Shown here piece after piece: positions 7,103-10,621 of a stretch of 10,621 nucleotides of DNA. Numbering within the stretch: the stretch's first letter is position 1; every line of letters starts with the position of its first letter. The DNA comes from Acetobacteraceae bacterium. Lineage in GTDB: Bacteria > Pseudomonadota > Alphaproteobacteria > Acetobacterales > Acetobacteraceae. The position numbers were made by a program, and so were the translations under genes. The stretch spans positions 18,713 to 29,333 of the forward strand of contig PLSZ01000456.1 in NCBI GenBank assembly GCA_003164305.1, in the 5' to 3' direction. Below the pieces are notes generated by a model. It was given only the letters and a program-made list of their open reading frames with translations. It was not told the origin of the DNA and ran no database searches.

Positions 7103-7146
7103 ATGACATTGTCCGACAAACCCGATATGTTATCCAATAACGGAGG
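7103..7146 (+). promoter_or_regulatory. candidate promoter, operators and RBS of the toxin-antitoxin operon
   Basis: ATGACA (7103-7108), a 17-bp spacer and TATGTT (7126-7131) form a plausible -35/-10 pair (5/6 and 4/6 matches). TTGTC-C-GACAA (7109-7119) fills the first part of the spacer. GTTAT-CCA-ATAAC (7129-7141) overlaps the -10 box. Paired inverted repeats over the promoter are what a ribbon-helix-helix antitoxin would bind for conditional autorepression. GGAGG (7142-7146) lies five bases before the ATG. Promoter and operator roles are inferred from position. Confidence 0.5.
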
Positions 7147-7151
7147 TTTTC

Positions 7152-7442
7152 ATGCCCACTCCTTCTGCCAGAACGACCAAACTTGACCTGCGGCTATCAC
7201 CGGAGGCCAAACGCACCCTGAACGCCGCCGCCCGCGCCACCAACCGCTCGGTCAGCCAGTTCGTGCTCGACAGCGCCTTGTCCCGCGCCGAAGAAACGCT
7301 CCCCGACCGGCGGCGCTTCGAGCTTAACGCGGAACAGTGGGAAGCTTTCATGGCGGCGCTGGATGCTCCCACCCGTGACACCCCTCGCCTACGCCGTCTG
7401 CTGAATGAGCCGTCGATCTTTGACGCCGCCGATCCTGGATGA
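7152..7442 (+). CDS. DUF1778 family antitoxin (TacA-like)
   Basis: A 96-residue protein with an N-terminal ribbon-helix-helix DNA-binding domain: strand TTKLDLRLS (8-16), then helices at about 17-28 and 31-46 (NRSVSQFVLDSALSRAEE). This is typical DUF1778. The C-terminal part FELNAEQWEAFMAALDAP...LRRLLNEPSIFD is the segment that, in characterised TacA-type antitoxins, wraps the acetyltransferase toxin and blocks its acetyl-CoA site. The start is fixed by GGAGG five bases upstream. The stop overlaps the toxin start by ATGA, giving the usual antitoxin-first, translationally coupled order. Likely represses its own promoter through the inverted repeats at 7109-7141. Both RHH and neutralising parts look complete, in contrast to the decayed genes just upstream. 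Confidence 0.92.
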   Translation: MPTPSARTTKLDLRLSPEAKRTLNAAARATNRSVSQFVLDSALSRAEETLPDRRRFELNAEQWEAFMAALDAPTRDTPRLRRLLNEPSIFDAADPG

Positions 7443-7942
7443 CGCCTGGCTTTCGGATCGAGATACTCCGGCGCGAGCATCCCATTGATGGTTTCACATG
7501 TGGCAGCGCCGGCCTGGATCGTTTCCTGGTCCGCTACGCCTTCACCAATCAGCAAGCGAATGCCTCGCGCACTTACCTCGCGCCGCATGACGCCGAGGTG
7601 ATCGGCTTTTACACGCTGGTCGTGAGCGAAGTCGCGTTCGCGGACGCTCCGGAGCAGCTGAGGAAAGGCCTCGCCCGTCATCCGGTGCCGGTGATGTTGT
7701 TGGCCCGAATGGCGGTCAGCACCGTATGGCAAGGTCGCAAGGTTGGCGCGGGTCTGATGAAGGACGCCATGCTCCGCACCTTGCAGGCGGCTGACATCGC
7801 CGGGATCCGAGCGTTCGCCGTTCACGCCAAGGACGATTCAGCCCGCCGGTTCTACGAGCATCTGGAGTTTTTCCCCTCCCCGACTGACCCGCTGCATCTG
7901 TTTCGGCTCATCAAAGACATTCGCCATATGGCCGGCGGATAG
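7439..7942 (+). CDS. GNAT acetyltransferase toxin (TacT-like)
   Basis: A 167-residue GNAT-fold protein. The N-terminus has the family FTCGSAGLDRFL (19-30). The acetyl-CoA pyrophosphate-binding loop is QGRKVGAG (98-105) after the strand LLARMAV. RRFYEHLEF (136-144) contains Tyr139, which matches the catalytic tyrosine of TacT. In known systems these toxins acetylate the amino group of aminoacyl-tRNAs (broadly for TacT, Met-tRNAfMet for AtaT), stopping translation. Which tRNA is targeted cannot be read here. Length and motifs are normal for an active toxin. The ATG overlaps the antitoxin stop (ATGA). The gene ends 59 bp from the convergent oxidoreductase gene; no clear terminator was seen between them. 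Confidence 0.92.
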   Translation: MTPGFRIEILRREHPIDGFTCGSAGLDRFLVRYAFTNQQANASRTYLAPHDAEVIGFYTLVVSEVAFADAPEQLRKGLARHPVPVMLLARMAVSTVWQGRKVGAGLMKDAMLRTLQAADIAGIRAFAVHAKDDSARRFYEHLEFFPSPTDPLHLFRLIKDIRHMAGG

Positions 7943-8001
7943 AGCGAGACGATGCCCCACCGCGATCCGGTAACCGTCAAGGCGAGGCGGCATCAAAGCC
8001 G

Positions 8002-9015
8002 TCAACTCACGCGGATCACGACCTTCCCAAGGTGCGCGCCGCTTTCCAAATATCCGAACGCCTCCTTCGCCTGATCGAAGGCGAACACACGGTCGATGAT
8101 CGGCTTCAGGCCGCTCCCCGCGACAACCCGGGTCAGCTCCAGCAGCCCAGAGCGGTCACCCACGGTGATATTTCGAAAACTCGCGCCGCTTCCCTTGAGC
8201 TGGAAGAAGTCGATGCCCGGATTCTCCGTGCTCAGAAAGCCGATCGACGCGATCTCGCCGCCGAGCGCCACCGCGCGGAGCGACTGAGCGATGGTGCCGG
8301 GACCGCCCACTTCGACGACCCGATCCACGCCCCGGCCGCCGGTCAACGCGCGGACGGTGTTCCCCCATTGCGGGTCATCGGCGTAGTTGACGACCTCCGC
8401 GGCACCTAACGCCTTGAGCTGTTCGGCCTTCGTGGCGCTGGACGTGGTGGCGATCACGGAAGCGCCGACCGCGCGGGAAAGCTGTAGCGCGAAGATCGAG
8501 ACACCCCCACTGCCTTGCACAAGGACCGTATGCCCGGCGCGTATGGGCACCGGGCCGGCCAACGCCGTCCATGCGGTGAGGCCGGCGCACGGCAGCGTGC
8601 AGCCCTCCTCGTAAGACAACGCGCCGGGTAGCCGAACCACGGCTTCCTGGCTGACCGCCTTCCGTTCGCAGAGCCAGCCGTCGCTCTCGGCGCCATAGCT
8701 GTCGCTGGAGATCGTGGACGGCATTTCCCCGCCAAACCACCGCGGATGAAAGGCCCCGATCACACAGTCCCCGACCTTGAAGGCCCGCACACCCTCGCCG
8801 ATCTCCACCACCTCGCCGGCGGCATCGCTGACAGGGATGAGACCGGGGAGACATTTGCGCGGGTAGCGCCCGCGCGGCATGGCGATGTCGCGGAAGTTGA
8901 GGGAGACGGCGTGCACGCGAACCAGCACCTCGCCGCGTTGCGGCCGCGGATCGGCCTCCTCGCGCATGCGCAGGTTGTCCAGACTGTCGAAGCTGTCGAA
9001 CCGATAAGCCTTCAT
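8002..9015 (-). CDS. MDR-family NAD(P)-dependent oxidoreductase (quinone-reductase/alcohol dehydrogenase-like)
   Basis: A 337-residue medium-chain dehydrogenase/reductase. The N-terminal GroES-like domain includes VRVHAVSLNFRDIAMPRGRY (32-51) and PVSDAAGEVVEIGEGV (61-76). The Rossmann domain has the nucleotide-binding loop VLVQGSGGVS (164-173), and residues to about 337 complete the fold. The catalytic-zinc cysteine motif of classical alcohol dehydrogenases (CGVCHTD-like) is replaced by SLNFRDI, so this is probably a zinc-free quinone-oxidoreductase-type or related NADPH enzyme. The substrate is unknown. Only a weak ribosome binding site is visible. It lies 75 bp downstream of the phosphatase gene on the same strand and may share its transcript. 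Residues 259-275 are repeated as a gene fragment at 7016-7068. Confidence 0.9.
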   Translation of the reverse strand: MKAYRFDSFDSLDNLRMREEADPRPQRGEVLVRVHAVSLNFRDIAMPRGRYPRKCLPGLIPVSDAAGEVVEIGEGVRAFKVGDCVIGAFHPRWFGGEMPSTISSDSYGAESDGWLCERKAVSQEAVVRLPGALSYEEGCTLPCAGLTAWTALAGPVPIRAGHTVLVQGSGGVSIFALQLSRAVGASVIATTSSATKAEQLKALGAAEVVNYADDPQWGNTVRALTGGRGVDRVVEVGGPGTIAQSLRAVALGGEIASIGFLSTENPGIDFFQLKGSGASFRNITVGDRSGLLELTRVVAGSGLKPIIDRVFAFDQAKEAFGYLESGAHLGKVVIRVS

Positions 9016-9090
9016 GACCGGACATTGCTTTCTATGTTGCCACCGATTCCGGTTGACGGATCAGCGGACGACGACATGGTGAACCGCCCC

Positions 9091-9912
9091 TCACGCCTCC
9101 AGCAACGCCGCCCGCACCGCTTCCCAGCCGTCGTGGTCCGGCGCGCAAATCAGCCCACTGTAAATGTCGCTCGGATCGTACGGCTTGCCCTCAAACGTCG
9201 CCGAATACCCGCCGGCCTCGCGATGCAGCAGCCAGCCCGGCGCGTGATCCCAGGGATACAGCCGGTAGTAGAACAGATAATGCCCGTGGCCACCGGCCGT
9301 CATCCGATACGCATGCGCCGAACACCGGTAATCCCAACTCGCCCCCACCCGAGGCAACCGCGCGCACACCTCAGACCGCATCGGCTCCGGCAGAAACCGC
9401 CACGACACGTTGCCGGTCATTTGCTCCACCGGCACCGGCGCCGCGACGCGCAGATCCCGCCGCTTGCCGCCGGGCGTCTCGATCCAGGCCCCCTCCCCGC
9501 GCAACGCGAGAGCAGAATCGTCGCCAACCGGATCGTGGATCACCGCGCCGACAATCTCCCCATGCCGGAACGCCGCCGCCATCACGCCAAACAGGGTCAG
9601 GCCCGCGGCGAAATTGGAGGTCCCATCCACCGGATCGACCACGAATGCCAGGTTGGCGCCCGCCAGTTCGTTCAGCAAAGCGGGATTGGCGCTGGCCGCT
9701 TCCTCACCGATCACCAGGCAGCCGGGGAATGCCCGGCGCAGACCGGCGGTGATGTGCCGCTCCGCCGCCTCGTCCGCCGCGGTCACCAGATCCAGCGGGC
9801 CGGTTTTCGTCCGCACGTCGCCATCGCCCAGATTGCGGAACAACGGCATGATCCTGTGGCGCCCGGCGTCGCGCAGCAACGTCGCCACCGTCAGCAGATC
9901 GGCGACGTTCAT
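9091..9912 (-). CDS. inositol monophosphatase family protein
   Basis: A 273-residue magnesium-dependent sugar/inositol phosphatase of the IMPase/FIG family. Metal-binding motifs are all present: IGEE (Glu70), DPVDGTSNF (Asp93, Asp96 with the GT pair), and YPWDHAPG (Asp222) near the C-terminus. Members hydrolyse myo-inositol phosphates, histidinol phosphate, PAP or fructose-1,6-bisphosphate; the sequence alone does not choose among these. The start at 9912 (MNVADLL) is preferred because it overlaps the hflX stop as ATGA; an in-frame ATG three codons earlier (9921) would also work. The overlap implies translational coupling to hflX. Confidence 0.9.
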   Translation of the reverse strand: MNVADLLTVATLLRDAGRHRIMPLFRNLGDGDVRTKTGPLDLVTAADEAAERHITAGLRRAFPGCLVIGEEAASANPALLNELAGANLAFVVDPVDGTSNFAAGLTLFGVMAAAFRHGEIVGAVIHDPVGDDSALALRGEGAWIETPGGKRRDLRVAAPVPVEQMTGNVSWRFLPEPMRSEVCARLPRVGASWDYRCSAHAYRMTAGGHGHYLFYYRLYPWDHAPGWLLHREAGGYSATFEGKPYDPSDIYSGLICAPDHDGWEAVRAALLEA

Positions 9913-10621
9913 GACCCGCAATCGGAAGGGGGCCCGCCATCCGGGCGGGGCCGGCTCTCGAACCGGGCCCGGTCCGCCGGCAATAAACGAACCGTGACGT
10001 GCACCAACCCCTCGTCGTCACGGCGATCCATCACCTCGCCATGCTCATACAGCCAGGCGAGTCGTGCCCCGTCCGACGATTCGATGTCATAATCGGCGGT
10101 TTCCATCCCCTCGGCGATCTTCCGGTCGATCGCCGCGGTCAGCACGCCCAGTCCCTCGCCGGTAATCGCCGACACCGCGACGGCGCCTTGCCGCACCGGC
10201 ACCATCTCGACGCCGCCCATCAGGTCGGCCTTGTTCATCACCTCGATCACCCGATTCGGCCATTCGTGGTCGAGCGTGCCGTCGCGTTCCATCTCGGTCA
10301 GCACGCCGACCACATCCGCGTGCTGCGACGCCGAGTCGGGATGCGCCGCGTCGCGCACATGCAGAATGATATCGGCTTCGGAGACTTCCTCCAGCGTGGC
10401 GCGAAATGCCTCCACCAGTTCGTGCGGCAATTCGCTGATGAATCCCACCGTATCGGACAGGATCACACGCCGCCCGGACGGCAGGATCAGCCCGCGCATC
10501 GTCGGATCCAACGTGGCGAATAACTGGTCGCGCGCCACGACGGCGGAGCCGGTCAGCGCGTTGAACAACGTCGATTTGCCCGCGTTGGTGTAGCCGACCA
10601 GCGCCACCACCGGGAACGGCA
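9909..10621 (-). CDS. hflX: GTPase HflX, C-terminal part (5' end beyond window)
   Basis: The frame is open to the right edge and its first residues read PFPVVALVGYTNAGKSTLFN, the HflX G1/P-loop context. Further GTPase motifs follow: the DPT switch I segment, DTVGF (G3), NKADL (G4) and SAITGEG (G5). Together they define the G domain and the C-terminal end; the HflX N-terminal domain is outside the window. HflX binds the 50S subunit and splits or rescues stalled ribosomes under stress. The last 15 or so residues (RPRPDGGPPSDCGS) are a disordered tail. The TGA overlaps the phosphatase ATG. In alphaproteobacteria hflX usually follows hfq, which would lie further right; that is expectation only. 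Confidence 0.93.
   Translation of the reverse strand, partial: PFPVVALVGYTNAGKSTLFNALTGSAVVARDQLFATLDPTMRGLILPSGRRVILSDTVGFISELPHELVEAFRATLEEVSEADIILHVRDAAHPDSASQHADVVGVLTEMERDGTLDHEWPNRVIEVMNKADLMGGVEMVPVRQGAVAVSAITGEGLGVLTAAIDRKIAEGMETADYDIESSDGARLAWLYEHGEVMDRRDDEGLVHVTVRLLPADRARFESRPRPDGGPPSDCGS

Noticed and set aside
7943..8001. A bidirectional terminator between the convergent toxin and oxidoreductase genes.
   Set aside because: No stem of more than a few base pairs followed by a T-run was found on either strand.
8746..10092. A 448-codon plus-strand frame across three minus-strand genes.
   Set aside because: It crosses the boundaries of the oxidoreductase, phosphatase and hflX genes, each with clear motifs; a GC-rich shadow.

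Overview
The window is GC-rich DNA with dense, often coupled bacterial genes. The hflX–inositol-phosphatase end and the codon usage suggest an alphaproteobacterium, perhaps Rhodospirillales/Acetobacteraceae-like; this lineage call is inference. No rRNA, tRNA, CRISPR array or intact insertion sequence was seen.

Layout. (1) Positions 1-2878, minus strand: the first 959 codons of a very large SNF2/DEAD-box helicase, which runs off the left edge just as the Walker A region begins. (2) 2879-3360: a divergent intergenic region with several short inverted repeats. (3) 3361-5499, plus strand: an Asp/Glu-racemase-family enzyme followed by an MFS transporter of the anion:cation symporter type, a plausible uptake-plus-conversion pair. 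(4) About 5500-7100: a visibly lower-GC stretch of damaged genes. It holds a two-gene minus-strand unit whose first gene has an internal TAA, a DUF4160-like tail followed by a DUF2442 gene with TAA as its third codon, a small DUF2628-like gene split by a frameshift in a run of six T, and a 53-bp fragment of an alcohol dehydrogenase gene. (5) 7152-7942, plus strand: an apparently intact DUF1778/GNAT toxin-antitoxin module of the TacA/TacT type, with a good ribosome binding site, an ATGA overlap, and two inverted repeats in its candidate promoter. (6) 8002-10621, minus strand: hflX (5' end outside the window), an inositol-monophosphatase-family enzyme coupled to it by an ATGA overlap, and an MDR-family oxidoreductase 75 bp further on.

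The two ends and the racemase/MFS pair look like ordinary chromosome. The middle (5.5-7.15 kb) looks like a small hot spot for acquired genes in which most passengers have decayed and only the toxin-antitoxin module remains whole. The dehydrogenase fragment left of that module is a direct repeat of part of the intact dehydrogenase right of it, which hints at how the locus was rearranged. I saw no complete new system. The most noteworthy items are the decayed island, the direct repeat around the toxin-antitoxin module, and a possible leaderless promoter for the helicase.
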